Shown: piece after piece, positions 50,747 through 60,460 of the stretch | Layout: the number at the start of each line of letters is the position of its first letter | Numbering within the stretch: position 1 is the first letter of the stretch | From: Deinococcus arboris | GTDB lineage: Bacteria; Deinococcota; Deinococci; Deinococcales; Deinococcaceae | NCBI RefSeq assembly: GCF_009755355.1 | Contig: NZ_WQLB01000015.1 | Span: 1-64,000 of the forward strand | Direction of reading: 5' to 3' | DNA length: 64,000 nucleotides | The notes under the pieces: generated by a model | What the model was told of the DNA's origin: nothing | The model's database searches: none | What the model saw: the letters and a program-made list of their open reading frames with translations, nothing else | Program-made: the position numbers and the translations under genes

Positions 50747-51723
50747 GAAGGCCTCCAGGTAAGTTGGGTGACGACCGCCTGGGCCGCGCGGGCCACGCGC
50801 GGCGCGACCCTGATGTACGTGAGCAGGCGCTCGGCGGCGGCCAGGCTGTTCAGGTGCACCGCCCAGTGCGGGGCGAAGCTGGTGTTGATGCCCTGATCGC
50901 CCAGTTCGGACAGGGCGTGCTCGACTGTGCACAAGGCCTCATCACCGGGGTTGCTGAGTGCCAGCAGGGTGGTGGCGCCGACCACGGTCGCAGAGGTGTG
51001 CGGCCCCGCTTCGGCCGCCTCCCGGTCGGCCCAGGTCATGGTGGGCAGCTGCGCGTCCAGCGCCACCAGGGTCTGCAGCGGCCGCAGGACCCGGCCCAGA
51101 TGGGCGTGGTCCTGGCCCAGCCGCATGAGGGCCGCCAGGCTGAGGGGTTCAGGCGCGCAGTAGGGCCGCAGGGTCTGGGCGGTGGCGCGGGGCGAAGTAA
51201 CCCCTTCGTCGGCCAGGCCCGCTTCCAGGTCGTCCACGTCTTCACCTTCCAGGCCGTAATCCCAGGCGACCTGCCGCACGGCGTCGGCCTGGCCGTGCAC
51301 GGTCCAGAGGTCGGCCATGGGGTGCAGGTAGTGCAGGGCGTCTTCGGGGGTGAAGATGGGCCACACCCGCATGGACGCCGCGTTGAGGTGGTGCAGCACG
51401 CTGCCCAGGGTGTCGGGCGGGAGACCAGCGTACAGGTCGGGCAGGTGGCCGATGTGGCGTTTGCGCACGCCGTAGGTGTCGCGCTCAAAACTGACCGAGA
51501 GGGTGTCGGCGGCCGAGTCGGCGCGGTAGACGCGGCAGGTGCAGTCCAGCGGGACCAGGGGCATGAGGCTGGGACGCAGGAGCCCAGTCACCGCCCAGCC
51601 GGCAGGCGTGTCGCCGGGCTGGGGCGCGCTCGCGGGGGCCCCCGCCTGAAGGAGATGGTCGATGCCGCACAGAGGCACCGGGCGGGGAGTGGTGAACCTG
51701 GAGGCGGCCTGGTGAATCTGCAT
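50743..51723 (-). CDS. PRTRC protein F-like paralogue
   Basis: 326 residues. The conserved-looking part is RVWPIFTPEDALHYLHPMAD followed by a helical region with acidic residues (LEGEDVDDLEAGLADEG), the layout of PRTRC protein F. No catalytic motif. First gene left of the inserted protease cassette, downstream of a family hairpin. Confidence 0.65.
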   Translation of the reverse strand: MQIHQAASRFTTPRPVPLCGIDHLLQAGAPASAPQPGDTPAGWAVTGLLRPSLMPLVPLDCTCRVYRADSAADTLSVSFERDTYGVRKRHIGHLPDLYAGLPPDTLGSVLHHLNAASMRVWPIFTPEDALHYLHPMADLWTVHGQADAVRQVAWDYGLEGEDVDDLEAGLADEGVTSPRATAQTLRPYCAPEPLSLAALMRLGQDHAHLGRVLRPLQTLVALDAQLPTMTWADREAAEAGPHTSATVVGATTLLALSNPGDEALCTVEHALSELGDQGINTSFAPHWAVHLNSLAAAERLLTYIRVAPRVARAAQAVVTQLTWRPS

Positions 51724-51734
51724 GCGGGCCGGCT

Positions 51735-51758
51735 GCCCGCCCCGCAGGGCGGGCGACC
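51735..51758 (-). repeat. Intergenic GC hairpin, GGTCGC family
   Basis: Minus strand: GGTCGCCCGCCCTGCGGGGC then GGGC; a 7-8 bp stem in the leader of the 326-residue gene. Confidence 0.65.
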
Positions 51759-51785
51759 CCTATCGAAAGCGGTGTAAGTCCAAGG

Positions 51786-51853
51786 TGGATTGAGGACCTG
51801 CGTGGATCCACGCCCGTGCTTTAGGGCGCCAAACGACGGAGGAGAGCTGGTCT
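51786..51853. repeat. Left imperfect direct repeat flanking the protease gene
   Basis: Shares GGATTGA, then AGGGCGCCA and finally AGAGCTGGTCT with 52905-52970 in the same order and spacing. The pair brackets the foreign-looking protease gene, so it may be a target duplication or a recombination site. Confidence 0.55.
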
Positions 51854-51860
51854 GTACCAA

Positions 51861-51866
51861 TAGAAT
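51861..51866 (+). promoter_or_regulatory. -10 box TAGAAT of a leaderless gene
   Basis: TAGAAT ends 7 nt before the GTG of the protease gene, the spacing expected if transcription starts at the initiation codon. No Shine-Dalgarno is present and the -35 region is poor. Confidence 0.55.
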
Positions 51867-51873
51867 CTGAACT

Positions 51874-52854
51874 GTGCCAAAGCCCAAAAAAACTAAGGCG
51901 GTTTTGAAGGCTGCCAGGAAACGCAAGGTGGAGAAGGCAAGGAAAAGAATGCTGACCCGTCCTGTGAATGTTCCTGCTGCCCTTGACGCCCCTGAAACGC
52001 ACTGGGTTGTACCTTTAATTGCTACAGATAATGAAACCCAGAAGCGTCATGCTGTGGGTACTGCTTTTTTCATTGCTCCTGATATATTATTAACTGCTTG
52101 GCATAATATTCCGTCACTTATTGCAAAAATTGTAGATAACCCTGATGTTGAACGAGATTCCTTTAAGTGGCCCGAATCAGAAAACTTAGACTTTATGACC
52201 ATTTCTGTATTACAATTTATCAAAGGTGGTTATGGCTTGCGGCGTAACGTGCGGCAGATACACCGATCAAGCTTCAGTAATGACATAGCCATATTACGCG
52301 TCTGGCGTGATGAAGATGTGCCAGTAACTACTCCCATTGAGTTTGCTTCACTGGAAGCCAACCCGCCTTCTATCAATGAGAGAATGAGAGCATTTGGTTA
52401 TGCTGCTTCTTTGGCTCATGACGGCTTGACTGAAGGTTTGTTTGTGCTTGCTCATGATCCAAGAGAGGCCTGCGGTAACGTAAAAGAAGTCAACGAGCAA
52501 GGCTTTGGTTCGTTGCGTCCCTTTCCATACTTCGATGTGGAAGCCGATTTTATGCCAGGAATGAGCGGCGGTCCTGTGCGTAATCCTCAAGGTCGTGTCT
52601 GTGGAGTTGTGTCAAGGGGCATGGGCGGTACTCCACCAAGAAGTTATGCAGCCTGTATCTGGCCCATTTTGGGAGAGCAGATTCAATGGGAAGATTTTAA
52701 CGGTGGAGATCCTTTCATCCTTATGGATCTAGTACGAAAGAATATGCCCGGTCAAGATCACCCATACGTAAGAATGGCAAATTTTCAAAATTACCAAGTA
52801 GTAATAGATGAAGAAACCCAATCTCCTGTGCAAGTGCGCAGGAAATTGGATTGA
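51874..52854 (+). CDS. Trypsin-like serine protease, inserted cargo gene
   Basis: 326 residues. A very basic N-terminus (PKPKKTKAVLKAARKRKVEK) precedes a trypsin-like domain with a full triad: His in LLTAWHNI, Asp in FSNDIAILRV and Ser in MSGGPV. No signal peptide, so it acts in the cytoplasm. Composition is strikingly A+T-richer than the PRTRC genes on both sides and the orientation is opposite. Cytosolic trypsin-like domains often serve in phage-defence or abortive-infection systems. That role is inferred. Confidence 0.88.
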   Translation: MPKPKKTKAVLKAARKRKVEKARKRMLTRPVNVPAALDAPETHWVVPLIATDNETQKRHAVGTAFFIAPDILLTAWHNIPSLIAKIVDNPDVERDSFKWPESENLDFMTISVLQFIKGGYGLRRNVRQIHRSSFSNDIAILRVWRDEDVPVTTPIEFASLEANPPSINERMRAFGYAASLAHDGLTEGLFVLAHDPREACGNVKEVNEQGFGSLRPFPYFDVEADFMPGMSGGPVRNPQGRVCGVVSRGMGGTPPRSYAACIWPILGEQIQWEDFNGGDPFILMDLVRKNMPGQDHPYVRMANFQNYQVVIDEETQSPVQVRRKLD

Positions 52855-52904
52855 TGATCTGCTGATCTTTGCATAGTCCATTGAGGACGCGATAGGTCAA
52901 GGGG

Positions 52905-52970
52905 GATTGAAGGGTTGTGCGAATTTAACACTGCGAGTCAGGGCGCCAGATGATAGACCAGAGCTGGTCT
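52905..52970. repeat. Right imperfect direct repeat flanking the protease gene
   Basis: Matches 51786-51853 at GGATTGA, AGGGCGCCA and AGAGCTGGTCT, same direction. Together with the left copy it bounds a roughly 1.1-kb insertion. Confidence 0.55.
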
Positions 52971-52985
52971 CCACTCGTCTGGTCT

Positions 52986-53948
52986 TTAATAGACGTGGTG
53001 CAGGGTACGGAGGGCCCGGCGCACATGACGGGTGAGCCCCGGGGCGACCCGCAGAAATGCCAGTGCACTGGCCCGGTGGTCGGGCTCGGTCAGGTCCCAG
53101 GCATGCAGGGGACGAGTCCCACATTCGTTGGTCTGGTCTTGCCACTCGTGCAGGGCGTGGGCGCACCAGCTGACGTCCGTCGGTGTGGCTGCCGGATCGA
53201 GCAGGGCGGCGACCGGGTCTTCACCGTCGACGCTGCAGGGGGCGTGCAGGAGATCGGGCCAGTGGTCCGGCGTGATGAGTGGCCACCGGCCCAAGAGGGT
53301 GTCGCCCTCCATCAGGTCACGGATGAGGGCGACCGCCGCGTGGTCCAGGGCGCGCGCCTGATCGGCCAGGTCTCTCAGGGCGACGGTGTGGCCCAGGAAC
53401 GGCCCGAATTCCCGCAGCAGGGCGCGCGGCGTGGGCTTTCCGGCGCCTTCCAGGAGGGTCTGGGTGTCGTCCAGGGTGGTGAACGCCAGGCCATGCCAAT
53501 CGGCCAGGCCTTCGACGATCTCTGGATGTTCCGCAGGGGCGCTGACGTTGCCGTACATGCCGAGCAGCTGGTCGCCTGCCGTGAGGGGCGAGAGCAGGGG
53601 GAAGACAGGCCGGGCGACGCGGTGCAGGTGCGGCAGCACCCCGGCCAGGAAGGGGGCGCCCCAGCGCTGGACCGCGCCCGCCAGCCGCACGGTTTCTGGC
53701 CCTTTCGAATCGTCGGCCATCACGTAGGCCGCCAGGCCGCCGTCGTGCCGCAGGAGGCCCAGGCTCAGAGGGAGTTTGAGGGCGTGCACTTCGGGCAGGA
53801 TTTCCGCTCGGATGTAGGCGTCCGGGGTGTCTTGGGGCGTGGGCGGGCGCTTGACGGGCACGCCTCCCTCAAGACACAGCGCCCCCAGCTCCCGGAGGTG
53901 GCTGGTGCCGCCAAGTTGAAGGTGAGCCGGGGCGGCATGCAGCCTCAC
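52986..53948 (-). CDS. Hypothetical protein, possible PRTRC F-like paralogue
   Basis: 320 residues from the GTG at 53948, which overlaps the upstream stop (GTGA). The N-terminal RLHAAPAHLQLGG parallels the MLVHAAPATVHTHL start of the next protein, and a PVFPLLSPLTAGDQLLGMYG segment corresponds to the FTPxEALGLY region. Weak but consistent paralogy; no catalytic motif. Confidence 0.6.
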   Translation of the reverse strand: MRLHAAPAHLQLGGTSHLRELGALCLEGGVPVKRPPTPQDTPDAYIRAEILPEVHALKLPLSLGLLRHDGGLAAYVMADDSKGPETVRLAGAVQRWGAPFLAGVLPHLHRVARPVFPLLSPLTAGDQLLGMYGNVSAPAEHPEIVEGLADWHGLAFTTLDDTQTLLEGAGKPTPRALLREFGPFLGHTVALRDLADQARALDHAAVALIRDLMEGDTLLGRWPLITPDHWPDLLHAPCSVDGEDPVAALLDPAATPTDVSWCAHALHEWQDQTNECGTRPLHAWDLTEPDHRASALAFLRVAPGLTRHVRRALRTLHHVY

Positions 53949-54916
53949 GTGGCCTTCCTCAGCCGGCTCAGGTCGGTCAGCCACTGGCGCAGGCCGCGCT
54001 GAAGGTCGGGGACTGCCTGGAGGTACTGGTCCAGGCGGTCCAGATCGGCACTGTCTGCCAGCAGAAAAGTGCGGACGGGCACACAGTCGCCTTCGAAGTA
54101 CCCCAGTTCTCCCTGCATCTCGCGGGTAAAGCTGAGGCGCGGGGTGGCCGTGGGAAAGGGGTCGACCAGCAGGCTCTCGCGGAAGTATGGCCAGAGAGGC
54201 TCACAGGACGCTTCGCACTCGGCGTCGGTGTATGGGGGCAGGGCTTTGACCTGCGCTTCAAGTCGGCAGAGCTGGTCGTGAAGCGCCTGCACGTCGGTCG
54301 GCAAGGTCACGCCGGGCATCTCGGGGCTCAGGTGCAGGTCGAACGCGGGCACCAGGCGCTGCACGTCGTCGAACGTTCGCAGGCCTTTCTGGCGGGCCAG
54401 GGCGAGGGCCTCCTCGCGCGGCAGGTCCGGGGGCGCGTCCCATATACCGAAGTCCGTGATGTTGTCCGCAAAGTCGTCGTCGGATTCTGCCCCGCACAGG
54501 TGGTTTTGCGAGTACAGACCGAGGGCCTCCGTGGGGGTGAACAGGGGCAGGCCATGGAGACCCACCAAGGACGCGCGCCGCAGGAAGGCGGGCAAGACCT
54601 GCGGGTGAATGCGGTGAAGCCGCTTGCGGACGGGGCCCAGCGACAGGGCGGTGAACGTCTGCTGAGGGTCGTAATGGAGCTGGAGGCGCAGGGTGGACTG
54701 GCCGCCGTGGTCGTAGAGATCCAGCACGGCTTCCAACTCGTAGGGGAGCGCGCGCAGCGAGGCCTGGACCGCCGACAGCACGTACTCCAGAACGGTGGTG
54801 GTCGTGCCCATCAGATCGCGCTGCGCAAGGGCGGCCGCCAATGGCCGGACGTTCAGGCTCAGCGCTTCGCGCGACAGGTGGGTGTGGACGGTGGCCGGCG
54901 CGGCGTGAACAAGCAT
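53945..54916 (-). CDS. PRTRC system protein F
   Basis: 323 residues from the ATG at 54916 (GAGGT upstream). Pattern as recalled for protein F: a beta-rich N-terminal half, GLPLFTPTEALGLYSQNHLC with a following acidic stretch (GAESDDDFADNI), and a helical C-terminus. Role unknown. It lies next to PRTRC C with a small hairpin (54937-54957) between. Confidence 0.75.
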   Translation of the reverse strand: MLVHAAPATVHTHLSREALSLNVRPLAAALAQRDLMGTTTTVLEYVLSAVQASLRALPYELEAVLDLYDHGGQSTLRLQLHYDPQQTFTALSLGPVRKRLHRIHPQVLPAFLRRASLVGLHGLPLFTPTEALGLYSQNHLCGAESDDDFADNITDFGIWDAPPDLPREEALALARQKGLRTFDDVQRLVPAFDLHLSPEMPGVTLPTDVQALHDQLCRLEAQVKALPPYTDAECEASCEPLWPYFRESLLVDPFPTATPRLSFTREMQGELGYFEGDCVPVRTFLLADSADLDRLDQYLQAVPDLQRGLRQWLTDLSRLRKAT

Positions 54917-54936
54917 GCAAACCTCGAAAGGGAGAA

Positions 54937-54957
54937 GGGCCTGAGACACTCAGGCCC
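54937..54957 (-). terminator. Hairpin between PRTRC C and F genes
   Basis: GGGCCTGA and TCAGGCCC form an 8-bp stem with a 5-nt loop, just after the PRTRC C stop; no U-tract. Confidence 0.4.
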
Positions 54958-54963
54958 AGTGCG

Positions 54964-55179
54964 TCAGCCCTTGGTGCCCACGGCCCGGCGAAACCGGTAG
55001 GTGTGCACGGCCCCGCTCACTTCAGGGCCTTCAATGGTGGCGTTGGTCAAGGACGGCGTCTGCACGGCCAGCAGCTTGCGCACGTCGTCGGGGCTGCCGC
55101 TCGGCATGGGGTCGGCGACGGGGGTGCCGCCGTTGAGATCGTCATACACGAATTGGCGTTTGATGGCTTGCGCTTCCAT
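54964..55179 (-). CDS. PRTRC system protein C
   Basis: 71 residues, start fixed by AGGAGG before the ATG at 55179. The sequence RQFVYDDLNGGTPVADPMP, then PDDVRKLLAVQTPSLTNATI and VHTYRFRRAVGTKG, is typical of the family. It has a ubiquitin-like size and pattern and ends in a Gly. In a cassette with an E1-like ThiF it is the obvious candidate for the conjugated ubiquitin-like protein. That idea is inference. Confidence 0.93.
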   Translation of the reverse strand: MEAQAIKRQFVYDDLNGGTPVADPMPSGSPDDVRKLLAVQTPSLTNATIEGPEVSGAVHTYRFRRAVGTKG

Positions 55180-55219
55180 GGTGGTCCTCCTGAAGGAACG
55201 AATGTGGCTGGGCATGCTG

Positions 55220-55237
55220 GAGGGGCCGCGCCCCTCC
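55220..55237 (-). repeat. Intergenic GC hairpin
   Basis: Minus strand: GGAGGGGCGCGGCCCCTCC, upstream of the PRTRC C gene; related in form but lacks the full GGTCGC flank. Confidence 0.45.
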
Positions 55238-55243
55238 GACGCC

Positions 55244-56428
55244 TCACGTGAACAGACTGGGTGGCAGCGCCTCCAGGGCGGCGGTGACGGTCACCACGCC
55301 ACCTTTGACGGAACCGTGCCAGGTGTAGGGCTTCTTGCCTTCAGCTTCGACCATCACCTTGTAGCTGCCCTCGGGCAGGGGGCCGGCCGGGTTGACGGGC
55401 TGTCCCGCCGCGTCGAATACGGTGGTGACGGCTCCCTCGGGCGCCTGCACGTCCAGGCGGCCGCCCAGGGTGAAGGTCAGCTCGGCCGACTTGCCGCGTT
55501 CGACCCGCACGGTCTGCTTGACGGTTTTGAAGCCGGGCGCCGAGACTTCCACGCTGTACTTGCCCGCATCCAGGTCCTGGGTTCCGAGGGTCAGCGGCGC
55601 ATGGTGCCCGGCGAGCAGCCCTTTCACGGTGGCGTCCGGTACATCCGCCGTAATCTTCAGGCTGCCTTTGTTGCGCGTGGCCGCGCTGCTGGCGGGCTTG
55701 GCGGGAGCGGCAGCGGGCGCCGGGGGAGCCTTCTGGGCGGCTGTGCGCTGCTGCTGGGCCTGGGCGCGCAGCCCGCCCTGAACGGCAGGACGGTAATCCC
55801 GCAGCGAGTGCAGGAACTCTGCTGAATCGAACTCCGCCACCGTGCCGGTGAGGGTCAGTTCAGGCAGGGCTGGGAGGTTGAGGGGTTTGACCTGGGCGGT
55901 CAGCTGCCCGTCCGCGTGCAGGCTGAGCGTGAACGCCAGGGCACTGCCCGGCGCCATCAGGCTGGCGAGGTGCCCGAACACCTCACCGGTCGGCTCCGGC
56001 AGCTCCACGTCCGCCGCAGCAGGAAGAGGCGTCTCCGTAGGCTCCTCCACCGGCAGGGCTGGGGGTTCGGGGCTTTCATCCAGCTCTTCCTGGGTGTCAT
56101 CTTCGCCAGGCTCGTCCTCGTCGGCCTCCGGTTCGGCGGGAGGCGTGGGCACCGCCAGTGGTGTGAGCACCACTGCGGCGTCCTGTGCGGGCAGAGCCGC
56201 TGGGGGCAGGGCGGGGGCGGCCACGGGGACCGGCACAGGCGTGGTCGTGATCTCTGGTGAGGTCATGACAGCCGTGGTCGGGGCCGCCACGGGTTCTGGC
56301 GGCGCGGCGGGGGCTATCGGCGCGGGCACCGGCACAGGGGCTGACAGGACCGGCGCGGGCGCCACCGGGGCGGGAGTGGCCTTGAAGAAGTTCCCGAAAT
56401 TGCTCTTGGACACGTTCATGTGCGTCAT
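55244..56428 (-). CDS. PRTRC system protein E with Pro/Ala-rich insertion and PEGA-like domains
   Basis: 394 residues from the ATG at 56428, which overlaps the upstream stop and follows GGAGGTCG. After a short conserved start (NVSKSNFGNFFK) comes a long Pro/Ala/Val-rich and acidic linker (about 15-150). The protein E core follows: LMAPGSALAFTLSLHADGQL, then LTLTGTVAEFDSAEFLHSLR. The C-terminal 130 residues are two PEGA-like beta repeats (GKYSVEVSAPGFKTVKQTV and GSYKVMVEAEGKKPYTW). The linker and PEGA additions make it larger than a usual protein E. Confidence 0.85.
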   Translation of the reverse strand: MTHMNVSKSNFGNFFKATPAPVAPAPVLSAPVPVPAPIAPAAPPEPVAAPTTAVMTSPEITTTPVPVPVAAPALPPAALPAQDAAVVLTPLAVPTPPAEPEADEDEPGEDDTQEELDESPEPPALPVEEPTETPLPAAADVELPEPTGEVFGHLASLMAPGSALAFTLSLHADGQLTAQVKPLNLPALPELTLTGTVAEFDSAEFLHSLRDYRPAVQGGLRAQAQQQRTAAQKAPPAPAAAPAKPASSAATRNKGSLKITADVPDATVKGLLAGHHAPLTLGTQDLDAGKYSVEVSAPGFKTVKQTVRVERGKSAELTFTLGGRLDVQAPEGAVTTVFDAAGQPVNPAGPLPEGSYKVMVEAEGKKPYTWHGSVKGGVVTVTAALEALPPSLFT

Positions 56429-56877
56429 TTCGACCTCCACGTTCCCTGTGCGCCCGCAGGGCGCGCCACCTGAATCAGGGCGATGTTGGCGTCTGCGTGG
56501 CGCTGCCGCCCGGCACGGTCTCGCCGGGCGAACGCGTGCCCGCGGCCGACCTGGCGGGCCTGCGGGCCGGTGGGCCGACGTTTGGGGCTCAGGCCCCGCA
56601 GGGGGTGCAGCGCGGTGTGCAGCAGGCCGCGCGCGGGGGAGTACACCAGGAGCAGGGTGACGCCGCGCCAGCGCAGCCGCAGAATCTGCCGGTTCTGGTG
56701 GTCACGGCGCAGCACCTGGTAGGGAATGCGGCGCTGGGTGATCAGGCGGCACAGGCGCATGTACTCCGCGCCGGTGAGCCGCAGACCGTGGTAGTCCGTC
56801 AGGCGGGCGTTGACGTGCCGCAGTCGGCTCAGAACGTCGGCGTCCAGGTGGTCGTGCCTAAGTACAGATGGCTGCAT
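56425..56877 (-). CDS. Hypothetical protein, 150 residues
   Basis: GGAGGATGT before the ATG; ends in an ATGA overlap with PRTRC E. Helical, very Arg-rich (about RLITQRRIPYQVLRRDHQNR), with a strand LRLRWRGVTLLLVYSP. A nucleic-acid-binding role is possible. No family recognised. Confidence 0.65.
   Translation of the reverse strand: MQPSVLRHDHLDADVLSRLRHVNARLTDYHGLRLTGAEYMRLCRLITQRRIPYQVLRRDHQNRQILRLRWRGVTLLLVYSPARGLLHTALHPLRGLSPKRRPTGPQARQVGRGHAFARRDRAGRQRHADANIALIQVARPAGAQGTWRSK
56451..56471 (-). repeat. GC hairpin near the PRTRC E start
   Basis: Minus strand: GGTGGCGCGCCCTGCGGGCG then C; it overlaps the 3' end of the 150-residue gene and lies 23 nt before the PRTRC E start. Confidence 0.5.
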
Positions 56878-56893
56878 ACATCCTCCAAAGGGG

Positions 56894-58372
<1,479 letters not shown>

Positions 58373-58396
58373 GACGCCTCCTGATGGCCCCCTGCT

Positions 58397-58420
58397 GCGC
58401 CGGCCCCGACCGGCGCGCCC
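58397..58420 (-). repeat. Intergenic GC hairpin
   Basis: Minus strand: GGGCGCGCCGGTCGGGGCCG then GCGC, before the VWA gene start. Confidence 0.5.
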
Positions 58421-58445
58421 CTGCTGGCGGCAACCAGAGGCCCCC

Positions 58446-58451
58446 TAGCCT
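58446..58451 (+). promoter_or_regulatory. Possible -10 of a leaderless membrane-protein gene
   Basis: TAGCCT ends 6 nt before the ATG at 58458, and there is no room for a leader. Confidence 0.35.
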
Positions 58452-58457
58452 GAAGGG

Positions 58458-58850
58458 ATGCAGAACTTCTTCACGCAGGCCTGGCAGGACGCCGCGTTTC
58501 GCGTCCTGGGTGTGATCGGTCTGGCGGGCCTCTCCGTCAGTTACATCTGGGAAGTGGCCGTCCTGGCCCCGCTGGGCGCGCCGGTTGGTCGCCTGGTGCT
58601 GGATCTCCTGATCAGCTTGAGCGCCTTGGCGTACTTCTGGCGCGCGGGAAAGTCCTTTCAGCGGCACTCGGAGCACACCGTGCCTGCCCTGCTGGCGGCA
58701 GGGGTGGGTGGGCTGGCCCTGACAGCCGAGCTTCTTCAGGTCAGCGTGCCCGTGGTGCCAGCGGTTCTGGCCCGGCTGCTGGGCTTGGTGGGGCTGTGGG
58801 TGTTGATCGCCTTACAGGTGCCGGACCGCGCGCCCGGCACCCGCGCTTAG
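58458..58850 (+). CDS. Small membrane protein, opposite orientation
   Basis: 130 residues with about four membrane segments (VLGVIGLAGLSVSYIWEV, LVLDLLISLSALAYFW, LLAAGVGGLALTAELL, VLARLLGLVGLWVLIALQ). Read against the surrounding operon, from a probably leaderless promoter, and overlapping the MoxR stop by 4 nt. Function unknown; perhaps another small cargo. Confidence 0.7.
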   Translation: MQNFFTQAWQDAAFRVLGVIGLAGLSVSYIWEVAVLAPLGAPVGRLVLDLLISLSALAYFWRAGKSFQRHSEHTVPALLAAGVGGLALTAELLQVSVPVVPAVLARLLGLVGLWVLIALQVPDRAPGTRA

Positions 58851-60418
58851 ACCAGGGGCAGCGCCTGGGCGTCCACCACCCGGCGCAGATCGGCGAGGGC
58901 CGACGGATCCAGGCGGCCGCCTGGATCGCGGGCCACGCAAAACGGCATCAGGGTGGATTCGGCGGCGAGACGGAAGGCCTCGTGCCGGGGCCACCCATCT
59001 TCCATCAGGGCCTGCACGAGTTCGAGCCAGCTGATCACCACACGCGGGTTGGCCTCGCGCTCCAGCAGGCCTGAGCGGCTGACATGGTTTTCCCGCGTGT
59101 CCAGTTCGACCGCGTAGGCACTGGCCACCAGCGCGGCGTCTCCGAACAACCGCCCGTACAGGGCCAGGGCCACGTCGGCTTCGGCGTACTCCATATCGAT
59201 GATGCGGGAGAAGCGTCCCAACAGCGCCGAATCAATGCCTTGGCCGGCCTGCAGGTAGCCGTCCCCGAGGTTGGTGGTGGCGATCAGGAGGACGTTGACG
59301 ACAGGGGCCCAGACCAGCTCACCGTTTTTGAGGCGCAGCACGTAGTACCGCCCGTCCGGCAGTCCGGAGACGCCCATCAGGGCGGCTTCCTGGGCGCTGA
59401 CATGATCCAAGTAGCCCACGGCGCTGGAAAGGTTGATCGGGTCGGTTCGGAGCAGCTCGTCGAACAGAAGCACCACCCCTTCCTGCTGGGCACGGACGAA
59501 GGCCTGGGTGAAGGGACCGTCGACCCACTGCGGCGCGCCGTCGAGCATCTGGTAGCCCCCCAGAAAGTCGCGGTCCTCCATGTCCGGACTGCCTTTGACC
59601 ACGAACATGGGCCGCGCCAGCGCCACGGCGGTGGCTTTGGCCGTCTCCGTCTTGAAGGTGCCAGTCGGCCCCACCAGCAGCACGCGGCCACCCCGGCGCG
59701 CGGCCCGTTGCAGCTGCTCAGTGATGGTGTTCCCCGGCACCAGGGTGCGCCCACCAGACGGCGCAGGGACGCCGAGCACCGTCAGGCGGCCGAGTGGCTC
59801 CTCGGTGATGGGTGCAGGGGGCTCGCTGTCCTCGTGCGTGAGATCGCCCGCCATATAGACGGCCTTCAGGCCGTAGTAAACGCTGTCCACCAGGGCCATC
59901 AAGGCCTGTGTGGCCTGAGGATCGTTGCTGGCGTGCCGCAGGTCGGCGGCGCTGAAGCTCGGCTCGGCAGTGGTGCGAGCGCCGCGCACGCGCGTCAGTT
60001 CGCCGATCAGGGCCCACCAGCGTTCAGTGATCTCCTGGAGGGCCGGGGGCTGGGCCAGCACCGCGGTGGCCACGGCCAGCACGAAAGGGCCGGTGCGCCC
60101 GACGCCACCTTGCAGGTGCAGGCCGGAGGGCCGCGCCAGGTGTGCGCGCATCCGGCGCCTGGTGGCCGACGACGCTGCCGTTGACATGTAGCAGACGGTG
60201 ACCTCATCGGCAGCCTGGCTGAGGAACACCTCGCCCCGCAGCAGGGCACAGATGCCCACAACCACGCCCAAGCCGACCACACTGGGCTGGTCCGTGTCTT
60301 TCAACCTGGAGTGGCACGCGTCTGGAATCGGGGCCTGATGCGCGAGCGAGGGCCAGACGGCCTGCGATTTGGTGTGGCTGTAGGCGATACGGGTCACGGC
60401 ACCCCAGAAATTGGTCAT
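58847..60418 (-). CDS. MoxR-type AAA+ ATPase
   Basis: 523 residues, GGAGGAACTTC before the ATG. A unique N-terminal 180 residues precede the AAA+ core: Walker A GPTGTFKTE, then DMEDRDFLGGYQ, Walker B VVLLFDELLR, sensor-like LLIATTNLGDGY and the arginine region LLGRFSRII. The core is close to MoxR/CbbQ. Its VWA partner is encoded downstream. It should remodel a target protein or complex in an ATP-dependent manner. Confidence 0.9.
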   Translation of the reverse strand: MTNFWGAVTRIAYSHTKSQAVWPSLAHQAPIPDACHSRLKDTDQPSVVGLGVVVGICALLRGEVFLSQAADEVTVCYMSTAASSATRRRMRAHLARPSGLHLQGGVGRTGPFVLAVATAVLAQPPALQEITERWWALIGELTRVRGARTTAEPSFSAADLRHASNDPQATQALMALVDSVYYGLKAVYMAGDLTHEDSEPPAPITEEPLGRLTVLGVPAPSGGRTLVPGNTITEQLQRAARRGGRVLLVGPTGTFKTETAKATAVALARPMFVVKGSPDMEDRDFLGGYQMLDGAPQWVDGPFTQAFVRAQQEGVVLLFDELLRTDPINLSSAVGYLDHVSAQEAALMGVSGLPDGRYYVLRLKNGELVWAPVVNVLLIATTNLGDGYLQAGQGIDSALLGRFSRIIDMEYAEADVALALYGRLFGDAALVASAYAVELDTRENHVSRSGLLEREANPRVVISWLELVQALMEDGWPRHEAFRLAAESTLMPFCVARDPGGRLDPSALADLRRVVDAQALPLV

Positions 60419-60441
60419 GAAGTTCCTCCGCCTGCCCGGGT

Positions 60442-60460
60442 GCCCCCGTCAGGGGGCGAC
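60442..60460 (-). repeat. Intergenic GC hairpin, GTCGC family
   Basis: Minus strand: GTCGCCCCCTGACGGGGGC, in the leader of the MoxR gene. Confidence 0.65.
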
